From positions 1-47,049 of the forward strand of contig JAAYQR010000021.1 of NCBI GenBank assembly GCA_012519205.1: a stretch of DNA of 47,049 nucleotides, read 5' to 3'. Source of the stretch: Candidatus Epulonipiscium sp. Lineage in GTDB: Bacteria; Bacillota; Clostridia; Lachnospirales; Defluviitaleaceae. The notes beneath the pieces are model-generated. The model did no database searches, had not been told where the DNA came from, and worked only from the letters and a program-made list of their open reading frames with translations. This document shows positions 29,923-38,226 of the stretch, in pieces. Made by a program: the position numbers and the translations under genes. Within the stretch, counting starts at the first letter, position 1, and every line of letters starts with the position of its first letter.

Positions 29923-30651
29923 ATGAGTGTAACCGGTAGAATTCATTCAATCGAGACCTGTGGAACCGTAGATGGACCCGGAATTCGTTATGTAGTATTC
30001 ACCCAAGGTTGTCCCCTTAGATGTCAATACTGTCATAATCCCGATACCTGGGATACGACCCACGGAAAAAAAGTCGATGTAGATGAATTAATAAAAGATA
30101 TAGAAAAGTATAGATCTTATATGAAGTTTTCTGGAGGGGGCGTTACCCTAACCGGTGGTGAGCCGCTTATGCAGCCTAAATTTGCAAGGGAGCTCTTCTT
30201 AAGGTGTAAGGAAAAGGACATACACACTGCCCTAGATACCTCAGGCTATATCCCCTTGCAACATATAAAGGATGTATTAGAATATACAGATTTGGTTTTA
30301 TTAGATATTAAATCTTTTAACTCTAAAGTATATAAGGACCTAACAGGGGTTTCCAATGAGCCTACCCTAGAGCTTGCCAAGTACCTTTCAGATATAAATA
30401 AACCCATGTGGATTCGCTATGTTCTAGTTCCGAACCTAACTGATAATCCCCTTCATATTGAAGAATTAGCATCCTTCTTATCCACCTTAAATAGTATAGA
30501 AAAAATAGAAATTCTCCCTTTTCATAAGATGGGAGAATACAAGTGGGAAGAACTAGGTTATCCCTATCATCTAAAAGACACCCCTACTCCTTCCAAAAAA
30601 ATAATAGATAGAGCAAAAAAAATATTTAGGAATCATGGCTTAAAAATATAA
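29923..30651 (+). CDS. pflA: Pyruvate formate-lyase activating enzyme
   Basis: A radical SAM enzyme that abstracts hydrogen from the radical glycine of PflB. The 242 residues begin GRIHSIETCGTVDGPGIR and carry the cluster motif C-x3-C-x2-C as Cys30, Cys34 and Cys37 (CPLRCQYCHN). The SAM-binding GGE motif is in LTGGEPLMQ. The length is that of genuine PflA, without the extra ferredoxin insert of other glycyl-radical activases. Directly downstream of pflB with ribosome binding site AAAGGGG. Confidence 0.96.
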   Translation: MSVTGRIHSIETCGTVDGPGIRYVVFTQGCPLRCQYCHNPDTWDTTHGKKVDVDELIKDIEKYRSYMKFSGGGVTLTGGEPLMQPKFARELFLRCKEKDIHTALDTSGYIPLQHIKDVLEYTDLVLLDIKSFNSKVYKDLTGVSNEPTLELAKYLSDINKPMWIRYVLVPNLTDNPLHIEELASFLSTLNSIEKIEILPFHKMGEYKWEELGYPYHLKDTPTPSKKIIDRAKKIFRNHGLKI

Positions 30652-30675
30652 AAAATCGACCTCGGTCGATTTTTT
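30651..30675. terminator. Bidirectional terminator between pflA and a convergent gene
   Basis: Arms AAAAATCGAC and GTCGATTTTT with loop CTCG lie between the pflA stop and the stop of the convergent membrane-protein gene. Confidence 0.88.
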
Positions 30676-30676
30676 A

Positions 30677-31159
30677 TTACATATTAACTATGTTTTCACT
30701 CACTTCCACATTTGGCTCTAGAGCTCTAAGGCTAAATAAAAAGAATGGGATTGTAAAAGGAAATATTGCGCTAAGAACTGTCATTACTGTAGCATTATCC
30801 TTTTTGTACATTTTATAAATGGTATTTAAAGATATTATTAATAAAATATAATTTATTACGCCCAAAAGTAAACCTATTATTTTTACACCACTTAAAACGG
30901 AAGCAACAATATTTACTATAGGAAGTACCAATTCCATGCTGGGAATCTTTTGGTCAAATATTTCAAGTGTACCTATGAGTTTTCCAATTATGTACATATT
31001 TAAAAAAGGAATCCATGCAAACCAAGCATTATCAATCCCTGCCTTTTGAGCCATACCATAGAGTCCGAGTGACATTAAAACATAAAATAAAATACCAACT
31101 ACTATCCCTATCAAACCGATAATAATACCCATGCCTAATAATATTCCTAGTTCATTCAT
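30677..31159 (-). CDS. Uncharacterised multi-span membrane protein
   Basis: A 160-residue protein with about four hydrophobic segments (near 5-32, 75-100, 101-115 and 125-145), and the motif AGIDNAWFAWIPFLNMYIIG between the first two. This motif recurs in many unannotated clostridial membrane proteins; I know no function. The ATG at 31157-31159 is chosen because GGGGGG lies 7 bases upstream; an in-frame ATG five codons earlier overlaps that site. It sits alone between pflA and nrdG, convergent with the first and divergent from the second. Confidence 0.7.
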   Translation of the reverse strand: MNELGILLGMGIIIGLIGIVVGILFYVLMSLGLYGMAQKAGIDNAWFAWIPFLNMYIIGKLIGTLEIFDQKIPSMELVLPIVNIVASVLSGVKIIGLLLGVINYILLIISLNTIYKMYKKDNATVMTVLSAIFPFTIPFFLFSLRALEPNVEVSENIVNM

Positions 31160-31342
31160 TCCATTTCCCCCCATAATTAAATTTTTAATACATAATTTAT
31201 TATATCAGAACTATGTATTAAATCAACAACCTTTAAACTATATTCTACTTTTACTTTTTATAAAATATCTTTATAACCTCCTAATAATATATTATGCTAT
31301 TATAGTATAGGATTATTAATATTAATTTTAAGGAGAGTTAAA

Positions 31343-31843
31343 ATGAAAATACAGCTATCTTCTCCCCTAACTAAGGATAGTATTGTAGATGGCCCCGGCC
31401 TTAGGACAGTACTCTGGACCCAGGGCTGCATCCATCATTGTAAGGGTTGCCATAATCCCAAAACTCATCCCCTAAATGGGGGATTTGAAACAACCACCGA
31501 AGAAATTATTAAAGAAATCAAGACGATTAAACTGCAAAGAGGTATATCCTTTTCCGGTGGGGATCCTTTTATCCAGTCGGAAGCCTGTTATGAAATTGCT
31601 AAATTTTGTCACTTTATTGGATGGGATGTATGGGCTTATACAGGATATACCTATGAGGAAATTTTACAAGCAAATAATCCCCTTTGGAATAAATTCTTAG
31701 GACAAATCAATGTACTTATAGACGGGAGATTTATTTTAAAAAAGAAGGATTTAACCCTTTTATACCGTGGTTCTTCCAATCAAAGATTGATTGATGTCTA
31801 TTTGTCAAAAAAGCTAAATAAGGCTGTATTTTGGAAGGGCTAA
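31343..31843 (+). CDS. nrdG: Anaerobic ribonucleotide reductase activating protein (NrdG-like)
   Basis: A radical SAM activase that installs the glycyl radical on the class III ribonucleotide reductase NrdD. The 166-residue length matches NrdG, not PflA. SIVDGPGLRTVLWTQGC leads into the cluster cysteines Cys29, Cys33 and Cys36 (CIHHCKGC), followed by the SAM-binding GGD motif in SFSGGDPF and VLIDGRF. NrdD is not encoded in this window, so the partner must be elsewhere. Ribosome binding site AAGGAGAG. Confidence 0.9.
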   Translation: MKIQLSSPLTKDSIVDGPGLRTVLWTQGCIHHCKGCHNPKTHPLNGGFETTTEEIIKEIKTIKLQRGISFSGGDPFIQSEACYEIAKFCHFIGWDVWAYTGYTYEEILQANNPLWNKFLGQINVLIDGRFILKKKDLTLLYRGSSNQRLIDVYLSKKLNKAVFWKG

Positions 31844-31920
31844 AATTGTTTTTTCTCTTGTAAGTTTAAAGCATTTAGTATACAATATGCTTGTATTTAA
31901 TATTCTGAGGAGGTGGAATG

Positions 31921-32094
31921 ATGGCTTATAGAATAAATGATGATTGTATCAGTTGTGGTGCTTGCGAACCAGAATGTCCTGTTTCTTGTATTTCTGAAGG
32001 AGATGGCAAATACGTAATCAATGAAGAAGAATGTATTGAGTGTGGTGCTTGTGCGGATGTATGTCCTGTGGATGCTCCAAATCCTGTAGACTAA
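31921..32094 (+). CDS. Small 2[4Fe-4S] ferredoxin
   Basis: A 57-residue clostridial-type ferredoxin, a low-potential electron carrier. Two cluster motifs are visible: C-I-S-C-G-A-C-E-P-E-C-P and C-I-E-C-G-A-C-A-D-V-C-P, each C-x2-C-x2-C-x3-C-P. AGGAGG lies 7 bases before the ATG at 31921; an adjacent in-frame ATG at 31918 is a less well spaced alternative. It follows nrdG by 77 bp and may supply electrons for radical SAM chemistry, though ferredoxins of this type serve many enzymes. Confidence 0.93.
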   Translation: MAYRINDDCISCGACEPECPVSCISEGDGKYVINEEECIECGACADVCPVDAPNPVD

Positions 32095-32110
32095 ATACAT
32101 AAACAGTAAT

Positions 32111-32130
32111 GCCCCTATTTATATAGGGGC
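32111..32130. terminator. Bidirectional terminator after the ferredoxin gene
   Basis: Arms GCCCCTAT and ATAGGGGC, with T-rich sequence on both sides, lie between the convergent stops of the ferredoxin gene and the MerR-family gene. Confidence 0.85.
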
Positions 32131-32135
32131 TATTT

Positions 32136-32720
32136 TTATCTTTTAAAGACCTGTCTATACCAGGGCTTTGATTTCTTAGATATTGTGGTGGTAGCAGTTT
32201 CTTTTCTCATGGTTTGGATTTCCCTTATAGCCTCATCAAGTCTTTTATATCTTTCCTTTTCTTTTGTCTCTTCTACTAGCTCTAGAGTTTTCATTTGAAC
32301 GGATATTTCTTCCCTTAAATCCTGGCTTAAATCTTCTTTTAATTCCTCTTTAAAATTCTTATTGTATTCTATTAGGGCATCTTTGAATAAATCTTTTATC
32401 ATGAGTTTAAACTGTCTTACTCTATCATTATTGGGATCTGCTATATTTATCTGGTTGTTATTGATTAAATCAAGACTATGGCTCTCCCTTTTTTCACCCG
32501 TATTTGAAAGGGACATCTTAATGGCTCTAAGTTGAAGTCCTTTATCCTTTAAGGCTTTAATCCTTTCAAATGTCTTAATTTCTTTCTCCGTATAATATCT
32601 ATGTCCCATTTCATTTCTCGGGATATCTAGGTTTAGTTCTTCTTCCCAGTAACGAAGTACATGGGTTTCTAATTCTAATATTTCTGCTGCTTCCGATATG
32701 GTATATCTTTTTACTTCCAT
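32136..32720 (-). CDS. MerR-family helix-turn-helix protein with coiled-coil tail
   Basis: A 194-residue DNA-binding protein. Residues 1-70 form a MerR-type winged helix (YTISEAAEILELETHVLRYW, split by family as HTH and wing; GHRYYTEKEIKTFERI). The middle and C-terminal parts (about 95-185) are highly charged, helical and probably coiled coil, ending in basic residues. There is no metal- or drug-binding cysteine set. The architecture resembles RacA-like chromosome-anchoring proteins as well as simple regulators; I cannot decide between them. It follows dnaB on the same strand but is separated by a terminator. Confidence 0.8.
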   Translation of the reverse strand: MEVKRYTISEAAEILELETHVLRYWEEELNLDIPRNEMGHRYYTEKEIKTFERIKALKDKGLQLRAIKMSLSNTGEKRESHSLDLINNNQINIADPNNDRVRQFKLMIKDLFKDALIEYNKNFKEELKEDLSQDLREEISVQMKTLELVEETKEKERYKRLDEAIREIQTMRKETATTTISKKSKPWYRQVFKR

Positions 32721-32789
32721 TACCTCACCTCATTATCAATAATTTCCAGTTATATTCATAGTATACCATAAATTTACAATTAAGCAATA

Positions 32790-32826
32790 AAAAAGAGTTA
32801 TTTTAATAAGAAATAACCCTTTTTAA
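32790..32826 (-). terminator. Terminator downstream of dnaB
   Basis: Arms AAAAGGGTTATTT and AAATAACTCTTTT pair on the minus-strand RNA with one G-U and are followed by T residues. It closes the pheA-to-dnaB gene run. Confidence 0.75.
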
Positions 32827-32900
32827 AAACACTATATTTTTACGGCTTTTTGTAAAAATTGCACAATATAATGCTAATTTCTCGATGTAGGTAATAAAAC

Positions 32901-32927
32901 GGGCTGCCGTGGAAGGCAGCCCCTACA
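32901..32927. repeat. GC-rich REP-like palindrome
   Basis: GGGCTGCC and GGCAGCCC arms with a 6-base loop, followed by CTACA, lie 14 bases after the dnaB stop. This hairpin is strikingly GC-rich for its surroundings and has the CGGGC...GCCCCTACA form of palindromic elements scattered through many anaerobe genomes. It could also act as a transcript end or mRNA stabiliser for dnaB. Only one copy is seen in this window. Confidence 0.5.
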
Positions 32928-32939
32928 ATAAAATTGTAA

Positions 32940-34271
32940 TTAGGATTTTTGCATGTTTACAAACTTTGTATATTGTCCAAGCCAAATTAAATCTACGGTT
33001 CCTGTTGGACCGTTTCTCTGTTTTGCTATGATGACTTCTGCTTGATTCTTTTTTTCCGTATCGGGGTGGTAATATTCATCCCTATATAAGAACATTACAA
33101 CGTCTGCGTCCTGCTCTATGGCTCCGGATTCTCTTAGATCTGAGAGCATTGGCCTATGGTCTGCTCTAGCTTCACAGGCACGGCTTAGCTGAGATAAAGC
33201 AACAACTGGTGCTTCCATTTCTCTTGCTAGAGCCTTCAATGACCTAGATATTTCCGATATTTCTTGTTGCCTTGAATCCGATTTGGTATTGCCACTCATA
33301 AGCTGCAGATAGTCAACCAGTATAAGCCCCAGTCCTTTTTCTAATTTAAGTCTTCTACATTTTGCTCTCATTTCCATGACTGAAATCCCAGGGGTATCAT
33401 CTATATATATCGGAGCCTCGGAAAGGGGACCCATAGTCCTTGCAATCTTAATCCAATCATCCTGTTCTAGAGAGCCTGTCCTTAGCTTTTGGGCATCTAC
33501 CATGGCTTCTGCACATAGCATACGGTTAACTAGCTGTTCTTTTGACATTTCAAGGCTAAATACGGCCACAGGAACCTTTTGCCTTACTGCAGCATATTGT
33601 GCCACATTAAGAGCAAATGCAGTTTTACCCATGGAGGGTCTTGCAGCAACCAATACTAAATCCGAAGGTTGAAGTCCAGCAGTTTTATAATCTAGATCTA
33701 AAAATCCTGTGGAGATTCCTGTTACTTTTCCCTGATTTCTATATATATCTTCTATTTTATCGAAAGCCGATAAAAGCACTTCCCTCATGGGTGCAAAATC
33801 TTCTGTATGTTTATTTTGCAATATATGAAAAATACTTTGTTCCGCTAGATTTAGAATATTATTTACATCTTCCTTAGCTTCATAACTAAGACCCATAATA
33901 TCTTGACTGGCTTTAATTAATCTTCTAAGAATTGACCTGCTTTCAACTATCTTAGTATACTGCCTTATATGGGCCGATGTAGGAACACTAGAAGCTAGTT
34001 GTGTAAGATAAGAGATGCCTCCTATTTGCTCTAGTAATCCCTTTTCTTCGATACGGCTTTTTAAGGTAACTAAATCAACAGGAGCACTTTCATTAAATAA
34101 TTCAATACAGGCATCAAAAATTATCTTATGATCCGGTCTATAAAAATCATCTCCCCTTAATATTTCCGCTGCAGAAGCAATGGCTTCTCTATCAATTATC
34201 ATAGAGCCTATTACAGATTGTTCTGCCTCTATATTATGGGGGGGGATTCTTTGCAGCTTTGATTCCTCCAT
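32940..34271 (-). CDS. dnaB: Replicative DNA helicase
   Basis: The hexameric helicase of the replication fork. The 443 residues show an N-terminal domain (about 1-120, starting RIPPHNIEAEQSVIGSM), a linker, and the RecA-like motor with Walker A ARPSMGKTAF near 210, Walker B LILVDYLQLM, and ALSQLSR and RESGAIEQDADV motifs. No intein is present. It follows rplI by 19 bp, the usual rplI-dnaB order of Bacillota. Confidence 0.97.
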   Translation of the reverse strand: MEESKLQRIPPHNIEAEQSVIGSMIIDREAIASAAEILRGDDFYRPDHKIIFDACIELFNESAPVDLVTLKSRIEEKGLLEQIGGISYLTQLASSVPTSAHIRQYTKIVESRSILRRLIKASQDIMGLSYEAKEDVNNILNLAEQSIFHILQNKHTEDFAPMREVLLSAFDKIEDIYRNQGKVTGISTGFLDLDYKTAGLQPSDLVLVAARPSMGKTAFALNVAQYAAVRQKVPVAVFSLEMSKEQLVNRMLCAEAMVDAQKLRTGSLEQDDWIKIARTMGPLSEAPIYIDDTPGISVMEMRAKCRRLKLEKGLGLILVDYLQLMSGNTKSDSRQQEISEISRSLKALAREMEAPVVALSQLSRACEARADHRPMLSDLRESGAIEQDADVVMFLYRDEYYHPDTEKKNQAEVIIAKQRNGPTGTVDLIWLGQYTKFVNMQKS

Positions 34272-34290
34272 AATCGTACCCCTTACTATT

Positions 34291-34737
34291 TTATTGTTCT
34301 GTTACTTTTACAGTTAATTGTGCGGTTACTTTTGGATGAAGCTTAATTGGTACCATATGATTTCCTAGGGTCCTTATGGGTTCATCGAGTTGTATCTTTT
34401 TCTTATCCAATTTAAATTTTAGTTGTTCCTTAGTTGCTAATGCTATCTCCTTTGAATTTACAGAACCAAAAAGCTTACCCCCTTCCCCCGCCTTTACGGG
34501 GATTATAACAACCTTATTTGTTAATTCATCCTTTAGTTTGGAAGCCATATTTAACTCTTCTTCCTTTTTCTTGTTTTCTGCCTGATTTTTTAAATTTAGG
34601 TCATTTATTGAGGCTTTTGTCGCCTCTATTCCTAGACCCTGAGGAATCAAATAGTTTTTTGCATATCCATCACTAACATTTATAACATCACCTTTTTTAC
34701 CATGTTTTTTAACATCTTGAATTAGTATAATCTTCAT
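34291..34737 (-). CDS. rplI: 50S ribosomal protein L9
   Basis: Structural protein of the large subunit, 148 residues. The N-terminal rRNA-binding domain (MKIILIQDVKKHGKKGDVI, YAKNYLIPQGL) is joined by a long charged helix to the C-terminal domain (KLFGSVNSKEIA). The start codon lies 2 bp after the gdpP stop, so the two are translated in close sequence. Confidence 0.97.
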   Translation of the reverse strand: MKIILIQDVKKHGKKGDVINVSDGYAKNYLIPQGLGIEATKASINDLNLKNQAENKKKEEELNMASKLKDELTNKVVIIPVKAGEGGKLFGSVNSKEIALATKEQLKFKLDKKKIQLDEPIRTLGNHMVPIKLHPKVTAQLTVKVTEQ

Positions 34738-34739
34738 AT

Positions 34740-36740
34740 TTAATCTCCTTCCTCTAAATACTCATCAATAGCTCTTTTTAGTCTTTCCCGTGCTTCTTCT
34801 ATGGAGGTTTCATTAAGCTGGGCCCCTGCTACTGTTTGATGGCCTCCGCCTCCTAATTTCTCCATGATTAATTGAACATTTATATCCCCTAGGGCTCTAG
34901 CACTAATCATTATTTTGTCTTCCTCAGCGCACATTACAAAGGATGCAATAATTCCTGATATGTTTAATAATTCATCAGCTGCTTGGGCTGCAATTACTGC
35001 CCCGTTATCGATATTTGATGGGGCTATAGATATTGCCATATTTTCCTTATAAATTTGTGCATCCCTTACAGCTGTCGCTCTTGCTTTATAAGATTCCATA
35101 TCATTTTGAAAAAGCATCCTAACCCTTGTGCTATCAGCGCCATTCCTCCTAAGAAAGGCGGCAGCTTCAAAGGTTCTGACTCCTGTCTTAAACACAAAGT
35201 TTTTTGTATCAATGGTAATCCCCGCTAAAAGTATATCTGCCTCTATAGGCTTTAGTTTTACCTTATCAACAATATATTGAAGTATTTCTGCTATCATTTC
35301 ACAGGTAGAAGAAATAAAAGGTTCTAAATAGGTTAATACTGCGTTTTCTATAAACTCTGCACTTCTTCTATGATGGTCAAACACTACTGTTTTTTTGCTG
35401 AGTTCTAGGAGTTCTGGACATTCTGTATAGCTTGGTCGATGGACATCCACAACTACCAAAAGTGTTTTTTCTCCTATACGACCTATGGCCTCTACATTAT
35501 TTAAAAACAATCCCTTTCTGTATTCTTCAAATTTCATTAACCTATCATATACCGTTTTTATCGCTGCTGTAGGCTCATTTAGCACAATATATGCCTTTTT
35601 ACCTAATAGTTTAGCCCCCCTGTAAACTCCTATAGCTGCTCCTAATGAGTCTATATCTGGATTTTCGTGTCCCATTATAATAACTTCATCAACTTCCTCC
35701 ATCAGTTCCCTAAAAGCATATGCTTTCATTCTTGCCTTCACTCGGGTACTTTTTTCTACCTCTTTTGTCTTTCCACCGTAGAAGGAATACTTATCTATAT
35801 CTTTGATAACCGCCTGATCTCCTCCCCGACCTAGGGCTAAATCAATTGCAGCTTTAGCATATTCCATAGACTGAAGTAGACTATTTCCATTGACTCCAAT
35901 ACCTATGCTTAAAGTAACCGGAAGTTCATTTCCTATATTAATTTCCCTGACTTGATCTAATATTTCAAACCTTTTCTTTTTAAATTCATCTAAGTACTTA
36001 CTATAAAAAAATATAAGATATTGGTCTCTTTCAACTTTCTTGACGATACCTTCTATATTTTGTGCCCATGTGTTTAACTTTCTATCAATTAGCGCAATTA
36101 AGAGAGGTTTCCTTATTTCCTCTAGGCTTTGCATTACTTCTTCATAATTATCAATAAAGATTAACCCTATAGATACCCTCTTCCTTTGATTTTCCTGCTT
36201 CAAAAAACACATTTCGGTATTGTCTACAAAGTATATCCCATATAAATTCCTATGTTCTACATTCTCCGTATATATTTGATAAATATATGCCTTATAATGC
36301 TGGTTATCCATTGAAATACCTTTTATCACTTCTTCCTCTTCTCTTGGAAAAATTTCAGAATTTATATCCATAAAAATACTATTTATATTTTTATTAATTA
36401 AGTTCTTATCTTCTATGATACTTTCAAATTTATCATTGTACCATTGAATCCATCCATGAGTATCAACAATAGTAAAAGGCAGAGGAAGATAATCTTGGGA
36501 ATTTTTTTGAGCCAGCTTAATGCCCGCTTCTAATCTTTCTTTATGTTCTATTTCTTTTTTTGACTTTTTATCATAAATATTATAAAACACACCCAGAACA
36601 ACACAAAATCCGATGAAAGTAAATCCCATGGTAGGATTATAAAAAGATAGAATTATTGTAAGTATCAGAGTAAATGCCATATATAATTGAGGCTTCAAAA
36701 AAATCTTCTCAAGAAATAAGCTTATGTTAATTTTTTTCAT
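34740..36740 (-). CDS. gdpP: Cyclic-di-AMP phosphodiesterase (GdpP/YybT family)
   Basis: Degrades the second messenger c-di-AMP. The 666-residue membrane protein has two N-terminal transmembrane segments (about 15-50), a PAS-like domain (about 75-165), a degenerate GGDEF domain (about 175-315, without the GGDEF motif), and the DHH/DHHA1 phosphodiesterase part. MGHENPDIDSLGAAIG lies near 355, VFDHHRRS near 450 and GGGGHQTVAGAQ near the C-terminus. All DHH metal ligands seem present. Ribosome binding site GTGGAGG. It is part of the conserved yybS-gdpP-rplI-dnaB set. Confidence 0.96.
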   Translation of the reverse strand: MKKINISLFLEKIFLKPQLYMAFTLILTIILSFYNPTMGFTFIGFCVVLGVFYNIYDKKSKKEIEHKERLEAGIKLAQKNSQDYLPLPFTIVDTHGWIQWYNDKFESIIEDKNLINKNINSIFMDINSEIFPREEEEVIKGISMDNQHYKAYIYQIYTENVEHRNLYGIYFVDNTEMCFLKQENQRKRVSIGLIFIDNYEEVMQSLEEIRKPLLIALIDRKLNTWAQNIEGIVKKVERDQYLIFFYSKYLDEFKKKRFEILDQVREINIGNELPVTLSIGIGVNGNSLLQSMEYAKAAIDLALGRGGDQAVIKDIDKYSFYGGKTKEVEKSTRVKARMKAYAFRELMEEVDEVIIMGHENPDIDSLGAAIGVYRGAKLLGKKAYIVLNEPTAAIKTVYDRLMKFEEYRKGLFLNNVEAIGRIGEKTLLVVVDVHRPSYTECPELLELSKKTVVFDHHRRSAEFIENAVLTYLEPFISSTCEMIAEILQYIVDKVKLKPIEADILLAGITIDTKNFVFKTGVRTFEAAAFLRRNGADSTRVRMLFQNDMESYKARATAVRDAQIYKENMAISIAPSNIDNGAVIAAQAADELLNISGIIASFVMCAEEDKIMISARALGDINVQLIMEKLGGGGHQTVAGAQLNETSIEEARERLKRAIDEYLEEGD

Positions 36741-36795
36741 ATATTAGCCTCCACTAAATTCATAAAAAATCAATTTATACTAATATTATCTTAAC

Positions 36796-37047
36796 CTATA
36801 AAAATCTTTCTTTTTTCCTAAAATTAAATATTGCTTCTAAAAATCCCAGTGTTACAAATAAAAACGGGCTAAAAATCACACTTAAAAGGCTTAATATACT
36901 TACTAATGCCTTCCACCACAGTCCTGTCCTTGAATTTTTAATGACATGGATGGTAAACAAAATTCCCATGATAAACATGAATATGGAAAATATAACTAGT
37001 AAGTTGTCCGTTGCCATGGTTATTTCGGGATATATGCTGCTATCCAT
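36796..37047 (-). CDS. Small two-span membrane protein of unknown function
   Basis: An 83-residue protein with two predicted transmembrane helices (about 15-36 and 45-72) and a basic C-terminus (FNFRKKERF). I recognise no family. Its ATG overlaps the end of the yybS-like gene by 8 bp, and GGGGGG directly abuts the ATG, so translation is probably coupled to the upstream gene rather than independent. It sits between yybS and gdpP, which are normally adjacent, and may be a partner of the membrane-bound GdpP. That role is inference only. Confidence 0.65.
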   Translation of the reverse strand: MDSSIYPEITMATDNLLVIFSIFMFIMGILFTIHVIKNSRTGLWWKALVSILSLLSVIFSPFLFVTLGFLEAIFNFRKKERFL

Positions 37048-37816
37048 CCCCCCTAATTAACCAAGTTAATCCCAGTACTCCTACTGTTGCAGGGGTAAAT
37101 CCGATATTAAGTATTTGTTTTAAACTAGGTGCCTTCCAATCTAGGGATTTTAATATCAGCTTTGTAAAGAGAATTTGTATCAAAGAAGCAAATAATCCAA
37201 AAACAAAAATTATCACGGGAAACAAGTATTGAATCAAATAAATAAACTGTTTGAAAGCCAGCCTGTAAAGAGGATACATTTCCATGATTTTTTTGGGGTT
37301 TTGTCCTAAGGCCGTATTTTGTATATCCCCTGCTTCCTTTATACTTTTTAATATTAAACTATATTGATTGGATAATTCTTTCAAATAATAAGTTTCAACT
37401 GCATTTGTAAAAGAGTAAAACCTATCAATTACTCCTATCTTATATATAAAATTCCACGCAATAAGCATTCCAGTCCATCCAAATAAATAAGCCACAGAAG
37501 AAAGGATTATATTTTTCGAAAGATTTATTTGCTTATTGTAGCAAATACCACATATAAAAGAAGGTATAAAAAGAAGAAGGGTAATCATCATAGCCGCTTT
37601 ACCCATTCCAATGGCCGTTAAAACAACTAAAACCACTATGGGCATTGAAAATGATAAGATATTCGTTCCCCTTTTGTAAACATATAAACTAAAAGGTACT
37701 CCCAAAATCCATGTAAATAAATATATAGGAGAAAACCAAAAACTCAAGACACCTATACCAATATAAAACAATCCCATTGCTATGAGCCATAGGATTTCCT
37801 TTGAATTCAACCTCAT
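37040..37816 (-). CDS. YybS family (DUF2232) membrane protein
   Basis: A 258-residue integral membrane protein with seven or so hydrophobic helices, ending GFTPATVGVLGLTWLIRG. YybS/DUF2232 proteins are found next to gdpP in most Bacillota; their function is not settled, though a link to S-component transport proteins has been suggested. The ATG at 37814-37816 has AGGAGG at 7 bases; upstream in-frame starts overlap the preceding gene. It begins 5 bp after the mazG-like stop. Confidence 0.82.
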   Translation of the reverse strand: MRLNSKEILWLIAMGLFYIGIGVLSFWFSPIYLFTWILGVPFSLYVYKRGTNILSFSMPIVVLVVLTAIGMGKAAMMITLLLFIPSFICGICYNKQINLSKNIILSSVAYLFGWTGMLIAWNFIYKIGVIDRFYSFTNAVETYYLKELSNQYSLILKSIKEAGDIQNTALGQNPKKIMEMYPLYRLAFKQFIYLIQYLFPVIIFVFGLFASLIQILFTKLILKSLDWKAPSLKQILNIGFTPATVGVLGLTWLIRGDG

Positions 37817-37820
37817 CATT

Positions 37821-38159
37821 TTACCTCCTGAAATTATCTTGTGTTGCATCTAAATGTCGAAGTAAACTTGATAAATCAGCGAACCACTCTTGCTCATTAC
37901 TACTTTCTAATATGCCTAATTTTAACTTGTTGCGGATTTTCATATCTAGAGTATTATAAGGAATACCTAGTTTTTTTGAGAGTAGGTAAGTGAGAATCAC
38001 CATATTAGCTAGCAAATCCCCTCTATCCTCATAAAACTCTTTATTGTATTCAGCCATACCTGCAAAAAGATGAGCTATATCACAAAGTAACTGGCTCTTT
38101 AATTTTTCAACTATCTTAAGAGAACGCGTTATATCAAATTCTTTATCCTGTATTGCCAT
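37821..38159 (-). CDS. MazG-like protein
   Basis: A 112-residue all-helical protein of the MazG-like family often placed before yybS in clostridia. Regions such as QLLCDIAHLFAGMAEYNKEF, DRGDLLANMVILTYLLSKKLG and the C-terminal HLDATQDNFRR give the helical pattern. The acidic metal-binding EExxE...ExxD set of active MazG pyrophosphohydrolases is incomplete, so catalysis is doubtful. The ATG at 38157-38159 has GGGGTGA upstream; a longer reading upstream overlaps pheA and lacks conservation. Confidence 0.72.
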   Translation of the reverse strand: MAIQDKEFDITRSLKIVEKLKSQLLCDIAHLFAGMAEYNKEFYEDRGDLLANMVILTYLLSKKLGIPYNTLDMKIRNKLKLGILESSNEQEWFADLSSLLRHLDATQDNFRR

Positions 38160-38226
38160 TATTTCACCCCATTTTCCATTTGGAACCGTCTTTTTATTAT
38201 AACATTCTTTTCTTTGCCTGGAAAGG

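Noticed and set aside
31897-32100. 67-codon reading on the minus strand
   Set aside because: It is antisense to the ferredoxin gene, which has clear cluster motifs, a good ribosome binding site and a terminator.
33376-33877. Overlapping plus-strand open readings within dnaB
   Set aside because: They are antisense to strongly conserved dnaB sequence and lack start signals.
35700-36220. Degenerate GGDEF domain in GdpP as a defect
   Set aside because: A non-canonical GGDEF domain is normal for GdpP/YybT proteins.
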